The notes beneath the pieces are model-generated. The model did not search any database, had not been told where the DNA came from, and saw only the letters and a list, made by a program, of their open reading frames with translations. Shown piece by piece: positions 1-5,349 of a stretch of DNA of 7,309 nucleotides (position 1 is its first letter; every line of letters starts with the position of its first letter). Both the position numbers and the translations under genes were made by a program. Origin of the DNA: an uncultured Asticcacaulis sp. (GTDB lineage: Bacteria; Pseudomonadota; Alphaproteobacteria; Caulobacterales; Caulobacteraceae); contig CAMLLA010000210.1 in NCBI GenBank assembly GCA_946480525.1, positions 1 to 7,309 on the forward strand, written 5' to 3'.

Positions 1-44
1 CACGAACGAACGCAGTGAGTGAGATGTGGTGGTGGGGCTTTTTC

Positions 45-1775
45 CTAAGCCTCGTTGGCGTACAGACTATAGCCCAGCGCCTCGACGACCGGGGCGATCT
101 GGTCGAACCACGGCGACAACTGCCGCTCATAGTGACGCCAGCGGCTGACCGAGCGATCGTTCAAAGGTTTTGACACCTGCGCATAGGACGGCGTCGGCGC
201 ATGGCGGCGATTTTCGTGGAACCGCAGCGTCGCCTCGTCGAACGCCAGGCCGCACCAGTCAAGCACCCGACGCGTCCAGCCTTCCTGATCGGCGATGAAA
301 TCTTCATAGCGCATGGTCAATGCCGGATGGTCGAGCACGTCATCATAGTGCGTCGTCAGGTCGTGCATGGTCACCATGTGGCGGATGATGCTGTCGATCG
401 CGTAGCCGCTGTTATAGCCATGAGTCAGGTTGTGTGACAGCATCGACACGGCCACGTCGAGCGGGTGGCGGACCATGCGTACGATCGGCGCATGCGGAAA
501 CGCCAGGCGGATCAACGGCAGGTGGGCATCGTTCAGCGGCATCTTGTCCGTGAACAAAGGCTTTGCATCGCGTGTCACGCCATAGGTTTCCGCGCGGCCG
601 AGATAGTAGTCGCGCATCAGGCCGGGGACGTGGTGATGGTCGGCGGCTTCGATATGCGCCAGCTGCACAGGAAAGCCTTCCTTGCCCGGCAGGACGCTTT
701 CGATCAGAGCGCGCCATTCGTGCACGAAAGGCAGCTCGCCACCGGCCGCGACGTCGGGATGGCTGTTGAGCATCTGCTCGATCATGGTCGTGCCGGAGCG
801 CGGGAACCCCAGAATGAAGACGGGCTGCGGCCCTGAACGAATACCGGCGCGCGGCAGGCGGCTGAGGGTGTCGCGCGTGAAGACGGTTTTCAGCGCGGCG
901 GCTTCGGCCTCGACGTGTGCCGCGTCATAGGTCGCGCCCGTTTCGTGGGCAAGACGCGCCTTGGCCTGGGTGAAGCCGGTCCAGGCCTCGTCGTGGCGGT
1001 CCAGCCTGTCGAGCAGGCGGGCACGGTCGAGCTGTGCGGCGGCGCTTAAGGGGCCGCGTTTGTCGATCAGTTCCAGCGCGTCCTTCACCTTGTCGCCATT
1101 GCTGAGGTACAGCGCACGCAGCAGGGTAAAGTCCTCGCCCGTCTTTTTGCCGGCCTGTTCAGCGCGGTCGAGCCACAGCCAGGCATTGACCATGTCGCGC
1201 CGCGCTTCATAGACGCGCGACAGATGAGCCATCGTCATGGCCTGCGGCTCCATCCGGCACGATTGCAGCAGCAGCGGTTCGGCCTCGTCGAGACGGCCCT
1301 GATTGTAAAGACAAAGGCCTAAGTTGATCAGCAGTTGCGGATGGGCGCCGGCCAATTCGAGCGCGCGGCGATTGTGGAATTCCGCGGCCGGCAGGTCGTC
1401 CTTTTCACCGAGGATGACGGCCAGTTGCAGGTGGGCCTGCGGATCGTCCGGCCGGGCGATCAAGGCCTGGCGGGCGGCGGTCTCAGCCCCCTTGCGATTG
1501 CCCATACCGTGCAGCAATTGCGTCAGGTCGTGCAGGGCCCAGGGACAGGCGGCGTCATAGCGAATTGCCTGGCGCATGGCCTCTTCAGCGCCCTTCATGT
1601 CGCCCCGCGCCTGAAGGATGACGGCCTTCAGTTCCAGGGCGTCGAGATCGTCGGGATGTTCTTTCAGGCGCATGCCGCACAGGCTTAGCGCCGCTGAAAA
1701 GTCGCGGGCCTGATAGGCCTGTCGGCCGCGAAGCACCAGGGGGTGTGCGGCCGGTGCGGGTTGGAGCAGAGACAA
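45..1775 (-). CDS. TPR-repeat protein with C-terminal sulfotransferase domain
   Basis: This 576-residue protein has two parts. Residues about 13-280 are helical tetratricopeptide-like repeats, with recurring patterns such as LGLCLYNQGRLDEAEPLLL at 152-170. Residues about 315-575 are a PAPS-dependent sulfotransferase domain of the Sulfotransfer_3 type. The 5'-phosphosulfate loop is GFPRSGTT (323-330), and the 3'-phosphate-binding segment is IVRMVRHPLDVAVSML (431-446, with R433, R436 and S444). The conserved tail VSKPLNDRSVSRW (534-546) is also typical. No signal peptide or membrane helix is visible, so it should be cytoplasmic and transfer sulfate from PAPS to an unknown acceptor; the TPRs may bind a protein partner or the acceptor. 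The start is TTG: GAGG (1784-1787) lies 8 nt upstream, no in-frame ATG exists before the upstream in-frame TAG, and the next Met (residue 35) would cut into the first repeat. It follows the acyltransferase gene by 61 bp on the same strand, so co-transcription is likely. The acceptor cannot be read from sequence. Confidence 0.92.
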   Translation of the reverse strand: MSLLQPAPAAHPLVLRGRQAYQARDFSAALSLCGMRLKEHPDDLDALELKAVILQARGDMKGAEEAMRQAIRYDAACPWALHDLTQLLHGMGNRKGAETAARQALIARPDDPQAHLQLAVILGEKDDLPAAEFHNRRALELAGAHPQLLINLGLCLYNQGRLDEAEPLLLQSCRMEPQAMTMAHLSRVYEARRDMVNAWLWLDRAEQAGKKTGEDFTLLRALYLSNGDKVKDALELIDKRGPLSAAAQLDRARLLDRLDRHDEAWTGFTQAKARLAHETGATYDAAHVEAEAAALKTVFTRDTLSRLPRAGIRSGPQPVFILGFPRSGTTMIEQMLNSHPDVAAGGELPFVHEWRALIESVLPGKEGFPVQLAHIEAADHHHVPGLMRDYYLGRAETYGVTRDAKPLFTDKMPLNDAHLPLIRLAFPHAPIVRMVRHPLDVAVSMLSHNLTHGYNSGYAIDSIIRHMVTMHDLTTHYDDVLDHPALTMRYEDFIADQEGWTRRVLDWCGLAFDEATLRFHENRRHAPTPSYAQVSKPLNDRSVSRWRHYERQLSPWFDQIAPVVEALGYSLYANEA

Positions 1776-1783
1776 GGGACGCG

Positions 1784-1787
1784 CCTC
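1784..1787 (-). promoter_or_regulatory. Ribosome-binding site that decides the TTG start of the TPR-sulfotransferase gene
   Basis: On the minus strand GAGG (within GTGAGG) sits 8 nt before the TTG at 1775-1773. The reading frame is open upstream only back to an in-frame TAG about 40 nt away and contains no ATG or GTG codon. TTG is therefore the best-supported start, and it keeps the full first TPR. Confidence 0.6.
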
Positions 1788-1836
1788 ACGGAACCTGTAA
1801 ATACCACGGTTACACTAGGCAGATTCCCTGAAATGC

Positions 1837-3012
1837 TCAAGCCTTGCTTGCAGGCGTGGATTTGGTCTTCGAAAACGGTAATCCGAACAGCGGCCGCAGA
1901 GGAACTATTGCCCTGACGATCAGGTAGCTGAGCCAGCAGCCGGCGGTGGTGGCGACGACCAGGATCGTGGCTTCCACGCCGACGGGCAGGTGTAATAGGT
2001 TGAGATTGTAGGCAAAAACGACAATCAGGGTCTGATGGACGATATAAAAGGGAAAGACGGCTTCGGTCAGTGTCCGGCGTATCGGGCCATCGGCATCGGC
2101 AAGGTGGCGTCTCGCGAACCCCAGAAGGGCGAACATCATGAAGACGGCCTGGCAGGATTCGGTGAAGGTACCGATGACCCAGGCGATTTCCAGCGGCCAC
2201 GGCAGGGCTTTGGCGTAGTAGAGATGCCGCAACCAGCTTAGCGTCGCATAGGCGATGAAACCGACGACGAGGCTGAGCCAGCGCGACCTGGCAGCGATAT
2301 CGAACAGGCGATCGAAGCGCGCGGCCAGGGCCCCCAGCAGAAAGAAGCCGAAGGAATGGGTATGGACGGTCCAGTCGCCGACTAATGCATGAGTGTCTTC
2401 GAATTGCGGTTGCATGACGGCCTGGGCGAACCAGTAGAGCGCGATCGGAATGGCAAAATAGACGGGCGCCGGCAGGCGTGTCGCCCAGACGAGTGGGATG
2501 CGCTTGAGCAGTGGCCACAGTGCGGCGAAGATCAGGCTGTAGACGAGCAGGTAGGCGACGTACCAAAGGTGGTTCCATGTCGGCACGGTCAGGCAGCCGT
2601 CCGTGTCGCACCAGCCTGAATAGCCGGTCAGGTACTTGCCGTAGAAGTCGAGATAGCTGCCGGTAAAGTGAACCTGGGACACGATCTCATAAAAACTTTG
2701 CGGCGGCACGATCACCAGTATTCCGAACAAAAGCGGCCAGAACAGACGGGTGAATCGTGAGCCTGCCAGGCGGAGCGTGCCCAGTTTTTGCGCGAGGAAG
2801 ACGGTCGCCACGCCCGAGATGAAAAAGAGCAGGTCCAGCCGCCACGGGTTGACCAGCAACATCAGCGGTTCGATAGCCGTGCCGGCATGGTCGCTTTTTA
2901 CATGCCAGTCCCACGTCACGTAGAACATGCCGATATGGTAGAAGATCAAGAGACCGAAGGCGATGATGCGCAGCCAGTCGAGGTCGTAGCGCCGGGTCGT
3001 GGACGTAGTCAT
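1837..3012 (-). CDS. Acyltransferase-3 family integral membrane protein (OpgC/MdoC-like)
   Basis: This 391-residue polytopic membrane protein has about ten hydrophobic segments and fits the usual length of the family. Family members move acyl groups, often acetyl or succinyl, across the inner membrane onto sugars or glycans. Visible signatures are YDLDWLR (9-15) with the conserved R15, YH at 25-26 (H26, the probable key histidine), WRLDLLFFISG (57-67), RFTRLFWPLLFG (86-97), WNHLWYV (146-152) and, near the C-terminus, FPFYIVHQTLIV. The last resembles the OpgC/MdoC and COG3274-like branch. A loop carries two close cysteines (C135, C140), possibly a periplasmic disulfide. The start at 3012 was preferred over an in-frame ATG 14 codons upstream because AGGAG (3019-3023) lies 6 nt before it and the protein then begins directly before the family motif. 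It is divergent from the LytTR regulator and is probably the first gene of a unit with the TPR-sulfotransferase. Substrate and acyl donor are unknown. Confidence 0.9.
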   Translation of the reverse strand: MTTSTTRRYDLDWLRIIAFGLLIFYHIGMFYVTWDWHVKSDHAGTAIEPLMLLVNPWRLDLLFFISGVATVFLAQKLGTLRLAGSRFTRLFWPLLFGILVIVPPQSFYEIVSQVHFTGSYLDFYGKYLTGYSGWCDTDGCLTVPTWNHLWYVAYLLVYSLIFAALWPLLKRIPLVWATRLPAPVYFAIPIALYWFAQAVMQPQFEDTHALVGDWTVHTHSFGFFLLGALAARFDRLFDIAARSRWLSLVVGFIAYATLSWLRHLYYAKALPWPLEIAWVIGTFTESCQAVFMMFALLGFARRHLADADGPIRRTLTEAVFPFYIVHQTLIVVFAYNLNLLHLPVGVEATILVVATTAGCWLSYLIVRAIVPLRPLFGLPFSKTKSTPASKA

Positions 3013-3018
3013 GAAATG

Positions 3019-3023
3019 CTCCT
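3019..3023 (-). promoter_or_regulatory. Ribosome-binding site for the acyltransferase gene
   Basis: The minus strand reads AGGAG, 6 nt before the ATG at 3012-3010. This near-perfect Shine-Dalgarno sequence selects the 3012 start over the longer reading frame beginning at 3054. Confidence 0.7.
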
Positions 3024-3038
3024 GTGCATCGGCCTGTC

Positions 3039-3067
3039 CTGACACGGCGCGCATTCTGCGCTAAGCT
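3039..3067 (+). promoter_or_regulatory. Candidate sigma-70-type promoter with a dyad, upstream of the LytTR gene
   Basis: CTGACA (3039-3044) resembles a -35 box. Read as a generic promoter, 17 bp separate it from TAAGCT (3062-3067). Read as a Caulobacter-type housekeeping promoter (TTGACgS, 10-14 bp, GCTANAWC), CTGACAC is followed after 14 bp by GCTA (3060-3063). The -10 match is poor in both readings. A perfect short inverted repeat, GCGCA-TTC-TGCGC (3049-3061), fills much of the spacer and could be an operator. A start point near 3074 would leave a short leader before the ATG at 3096. This is a guess from pattern only. Confidence 0.3.
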
Positions 3068-3095
3068 CCGAGACGCGAACGGATTAGAGGCTGGG

Positions 3096-3965
3096 ATGAA
3101 CGGGGACACGGCTGGGACGGGCGGCGGACGGGCCGGGACGAGCGGGGAGCGCTTGCCGTGGAAGCGATTTCCGATACTGTGGCTGTGTCTTTCTGCCTTT
3201 CTTGTTTTCGTGGCGACCGTCAATGTGACGTCGATCCTGATCGAAGACCCGCCGGGTAAACGCACCTTCCATGTCTGGGAGCCTATTTTGTGGGAAGGCT
3301 CCAGCGTCATCGCCATCCTGGCGCTTCTGCCCTTGATCTGGATGGCGTACTGGCGGTTTTACTGGCGAAGGCGTCCGTTATGGCAGGCGTTCGTTATCCA
3401 CGCCCTTATCGCTGTGCTGTTTTCGCTGGGACACATCGGCATCATGGTTGCGATCCGGATCGCGGGGTATGCGCTGGACAGCGCCCGCTACGATTTCGCG
3501 CAAGGTGACCTGGGCCTGCAGATCATCTACGAAATGCGCAAGGATGCCATCAGCTATGCCGTCTTGTTTACGGCGTGTTGGGTCCAGGACCGTCTGATGA
3601 CGCGTACAGCGCCGCTACCCGCCCCCGGGCGGCTGGAGGTCAGGGCCGACGGCCGCACGCTCTATCTCGATCCGGCCGAGTTGCTGGCCGTTGAAGCCGC
3701 GGGCAACTATGTCGAATTCCATCGCGTGGGCGGGGATAAGGCGTTGTTGGTGCGGGGGACGCTCAACCAGTTCGAGGCCGAACTTAAGCCGCATGGCTTT
3801 GTCCGGGTTCATCGTTCTCGGCTGATCAACCGCGACCGCATCGCCGGCTTTGAAGGCACGCCGTCGGGCGATTTGCGCATCCGCATGACCGACGGCCGCG
3901 AGATTTTCGGCAGCCGGCGGTATCGTGAGAACCTGGAGAGCCGGGCGGGTGTAGAACGGATGTAA
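3096..3965 (+). CDS. Membrane-anchored LytTR-family transcriptional regulator
   Basis: This 289-residue protein has an N-terminal membrane part and a C-terminal LytTR DNA-binding domain. Predicted membrane helices lie at about 26-48, 68-90, 97-123 and 151-163, with a charged stretch WRFYWRRR (86-93) after the second. The LytTR domain spans about 179-283 and shows typical blocks: LLAVEAAGNYVEFHR (196-210), GFVRVHRSRLINRDRI (234-249) and GREIFGSRRY (267-276). There is no CheY-like receiver domain and no adjacent histidine kinase, so it is probably a one-component regulator reading a membrane or periplasmic signal. The start at 3096 is supported by AGAGG (3086-3090) 5 nt upstream. The longer frame from 3024 would overlap the divergent gene's ribosome-binding site and only adds a hydrophilic, unconserved-looking extension. 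LytTR regulators commonly act on neighbouring genes and themselves, so the divergent acyltransferase-sulfotransferase unit is the likely target; this is inferred from position. The signal is unknown. Confidence 0.88.
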   Translation: MNGDTAGTGGGRAGTSGERLPWKRFPILWLCLSAFLVFVATVNVTSILIEDPPGKRTFHVWEPILWEGSSVIAILALLPLIWMAYWRFYWRRRPLWQAFVIHALIAVLFSLGHIGIMVAIRIAGYALDSARYDFAQGDLGLQIIYEMRKDAISYAVLFTACWVQDRLMTRTAPLPAPGRLEVRADGRTLYLDPAELLAVEAAGNYVEFHRVGGDKALLVRGTLNQFEAELKPHGFVRVHRSRLINRDRIAGFEGTPSGDLRIRMTDGREIFGSRRYRENLESRAGVERM

Positions 3966-3969
3966 GGGG

Positions 3970-4149
3970 TTAACCACAGACAGGCACGGAAACGCGCGCC
4001 TTGCGCGCTGCGAAGCAGCGATCTGTGTGCATCTGTGGATTCCCTTCAAGATAGCTGCCGAGCACTCAGGCCCAGCTATCCAAGCACAAATTCCGTCTTT
4101 TTCCGTGTCGCTTCGCACAAGCGAAGCCTTCCGAGTTTTTCGTGGTTAA
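3970..4149. repeat. Composite palindromic intergenic repeat (REP/MITE-like), about 180 bp
   Basis: This non-coding block lies between the convergent LytTR and sulfate-binding genes. Its ends are a perfect inverted repeat, TTAACCAC (3970-3977) and GTGGTTAA (4142-4149). A second nested perfect pair is CACGGAAA (3985-3992) with TTTCCGTG (4100-4107). Inside are CCACAGA (3974-3980) with TCTGTGG (4032-4038), GCGCGC hairpin arms (3994-3999/4003-4008), CGCTGC/GCAGCG (4006-4011/4015-4020), GATAGCTG/CAGCTATC (4050-4057/4073-4080) and GCTTCGC/GCGAAGC (4110-4116/4121-4127). ATCTGTG recurs at 4021 and 4031, and TTCCGT at 4091 and 4101, both with 10-bp spacing. No credible reading frame lies within it. The TTAA at each end could be part of the terminal repeat or a 4-bp target duplication. 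It may act as a weak boundary for the upstream plus-strand gene, but no canonical terminator faces that way. Whether it is multi-copy cannot be judged from one window. Confidence 0.6.
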
Positions 4150-4167
4150 ATCCTTCATCTGAAACAC

Positions 4168-4197
4168 AAAAACGGCGGATTCTTAAAGAACCCGCCG
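4168..4197 (-). terminator. Rho-independent terminator of the sulfate-binding protein gene
   Basis: Read on the minus strand, a GC stem CGGCGG/CCGCCG (4192-4197 with 4173-4178) continues after one mismatch into TTC/GAA pairs around an A/T loop, and is followed at once by TTTTTGTG (from 4172 downward). It lies about 38 bp past the TGA-side end of the gene at 4236. On the plus strand the stem is followed by AAAA, so it is not an effective terminator for the LytTR gene. Confidence 0.85.
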
Positions 4198-4235
4198 AAA
4201 ATTCAGGCATTGGGGAGATACGCTACGGAGTACGC

Positions 4236-5264
4236 TTACTTCTTGGTGATGCGGTCGAAGACGCCGCCGTAGTCGAACTGTTCCTTCTGGACCTTGGCCC
4301 AGCCGCCGAAGTCCTGAATGGTCGTAAGCTTGGTCTGCGGGAAGCGGTCGGCATACTTGGCGGCCACGGTAGCATCGGTCGGGCGGTAATAGTTCTGCGC
4401 CACGATCTCCTGGCCCTCGGGGCTGTAGAGATAGTTCAGATATTCCCTGGCGACCTCGGTGCTGCCCTTCTTGGCGGCAATCTTGTCGACGACGGCGACC
4501 GGCGGTTCCGCCAGCACCGAGACCGACGGCACGACGATCTCGAACTTGCCCTTGCCCAGTTTGTTGACCGACAGGTGCGCTTCGTTTTCCCAGGCGATCA
4601 GCACGTCGCCGACACCGCGCTCGACGAAGGTGACGGTCGAGCCCCGCGCACCGGCATCGAGCACCGGCACGTGCTGGAACAGGGTCTTCAGGTAGTCTTC
4701 GGCCTTGGCGTCGCTGCCGTAGGTTTGCTTGGCCCAGGCATAGGCCGCCAGGTAGTTCCAGCGCGCGCCACCCGAGGTCTTGGGGTTCGGCGTGATGACT
4801 TCGACGCCCGGCTTGATCAGGTCGCCCCAGTCCTTGATGCCCTTGGGATTGCCGGCCTTGACAAGGAAGACGATGGTCGAGGTGTAGGGCGACGAATTGT
4901 GCGGGAACTTCGTCTGCCAGTCGGCGGGCAGCAGGCCTGACTTCTGCGAAATGGTGTCGATATCGCCGGCCAGGGCCAGGCTGACGACATCGGCGTCGAC
5001 GCCGTCGATGACCGCGCGCGCCTGGGCGCCCGAGCCGCCATGGCTTTGACGGATCGACACGGTCTGGCCGGTCTTGGCCTGCCAGTGTTTGACGAAGGCG
5101 GCGTTATATTGCTCATACAACTCGCGCGTCGGATCGTAGGAGACGTTGAGCAGTTCGACCGCGCCACCCTTGGCGGCGGGCTTCTGACCGCAGCCGGCGG
5201 CGGTCAGGGCAGTGGCGGCAAAGGCCAAAAGAATATGTCTGCGTTGCCAAGACGTGTTTTGCAT
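4236..5264 (-). CDS. sbp: Sulfate/thiosulfate ABC transporter substrate-binding protein
   Basis: This 342-residue periplasmic protein binds sulfate or thiosulfate and hands it to a CysTWA-type ABC transporter for sulfur assimilation. The length is normal for the family. The family start block [11 protein letters not shown] is at 40-50, and a close variant of the first family signature is [10 protein letters not shown] (65-74), followed by the anion-binding-type HGGSGAQAR (75-83). The second signature, NPKTSGGAR, is exact at 160-168. The N-terminus has paired arginines (R8, R9), a hydrophobic stretch and TAAGC ending at C25, a plausible lipobox. It could therefore be a lipoprotein, unlike the soluble Sbp of enterobacteria, although an ordinary signal peptide is not excluded. 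AGAGGA (5272-5277) lies 7 nt before the ATG. An intrinsic terminator follows directly, and no cysT, cysW or cysA lies downstream, so transport partners are encoded elsewhere. The 85-bp gap upstream holds a structured leader. The symbol marks family membership; sulfate versus thiosulfate preference is undecided. Confidence 0.95.
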   Translation of the reverse strand: MQNTSWQRRHILLAFAATALTAAGCGQKPAAKGGAVELLNVSYDPTRELYEQYNAAFVKHWQAKTGQTVSIRQSHGGSGAQARAVIDGVDADVVSLALAGDIDTISQKSGLLPADWQTKFPHNSSPYTSTIVFLVKAGNPKGIKDWGDLIKPGVEVITPNPKTSGGARWNYLAAYAWAKQTYGSDAKAEDYLKTLFQHVPVLDAGARGSTVTFVERGVGDVLIAWENEAHLSVNKLGKGKFEIVVPSVSVLAEPPVAVVDKIAAKKGSTEVAREYLNYLYSPEGQEIVAQNYYRPTDATVAAKYADRFPQTKLTTIQDFGGWAKVQKEQFDYGGVFDRITKK

Positions 5265-5280
5265 GAGTTCGTCCTCTTTG

Positions 5281-5329
5281 CGGGCGCCCGTTTTTGATCG
5301 GGCCGGAGACTAGGGCAAAATCTCCGGCC
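5281..5329 (-). promoter_or_regulatory. Structured RNA leader before the sulfate-binding gene (hairpin plus possible pseudoknot)
   Basis: In the minus-strand RNA a perfect 9-bp stem, GGCCGGAGA/UCUCCGGCC (5329-5321 with 5309-5301), closes an 11-nt loop UUUUGCCCUAG. The GCCC of this loop (5316-5313) can pair with GGGC downstream (5289-5286), giving an H-type pseudoknot with an A-rich linker (CGAUCAAAAA) between. A competing hairpin, GCCCG/CGGGC (5303-5299 with 5290-5286), would use the same GGGC and part of the first stem. The ribosome-binding site begins 8 nt after the pairing region. No U-tract follows, so it is not a standard terminator. It could be a cis-regulator of the sulfate-binding gene, or simply a stem between the receptor and binding-protein messages. 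No known riboswitch class was matched with confidence. Confidence 0.35.
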
Positions 5330-5349
5330 GCACTACGTAAATTGATGGA

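Noticed and set aside
1..44. Short tetranucleotide runs (ACGAACGAACG and AGTGAGTGAG) and a GGGGCTTTTT stretch at the left edge
   Set aside because: Only two to three units each. The T-run lacks a complementary upstream arm within the window, so neither a repeat array nor a terminator can be supported.
1776..1836. Possible promoter or terminator between the acyltransferase and sulfotransferase genes
   Set aside because: No GC stem with a U-tract and no convincing -35/-10 pair was found on the minus strand. The gap is better read as a plain intercistronic spacer with a ribosome-binding site.
1685..2611. 308-codon open frame on the minus strand overlapping the acyltransferase and sulfotransferase genes
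   Set aside because: It lies out of frame inside two well-supported genes, is rich in Arg and Pro as expected of shifted high-GC frames, and shows no family motif.
3615..4118. 167-codon minus-strand frame overlapping the LytTR domain and the repeat
   Set aside because: It is antisense to the conserved LytTR coding sequence, has no recognisable domain and no good ribosome-binding site.
4110..4140. Plus-strand terminator for the LytTR gene formed by GCTTCGC/GCGAAGC and TTTTT
   Set aside because: Eight bases separate the stem from the T-run, and the hairpin lies about 145 bp past the stop codon inside the repeat, so it is not a canonical intrinsic terminator.
4035..4940. 301-codon plus-strand open frame antisense to the sulfate-binding gene
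   Set aside because: It starts inside the palindromic repeat, runs through the terminator, and its sequence is the antisense shadow of a strongly conserved gene.
5281..5290. CGGGCGCCCG palindrome as a stand-alone hairpin
   Set aside because: The arms have no loop between them, so it cannot fold alone in RNA. It matters only through pairing of its GGGC half with upstream segments.
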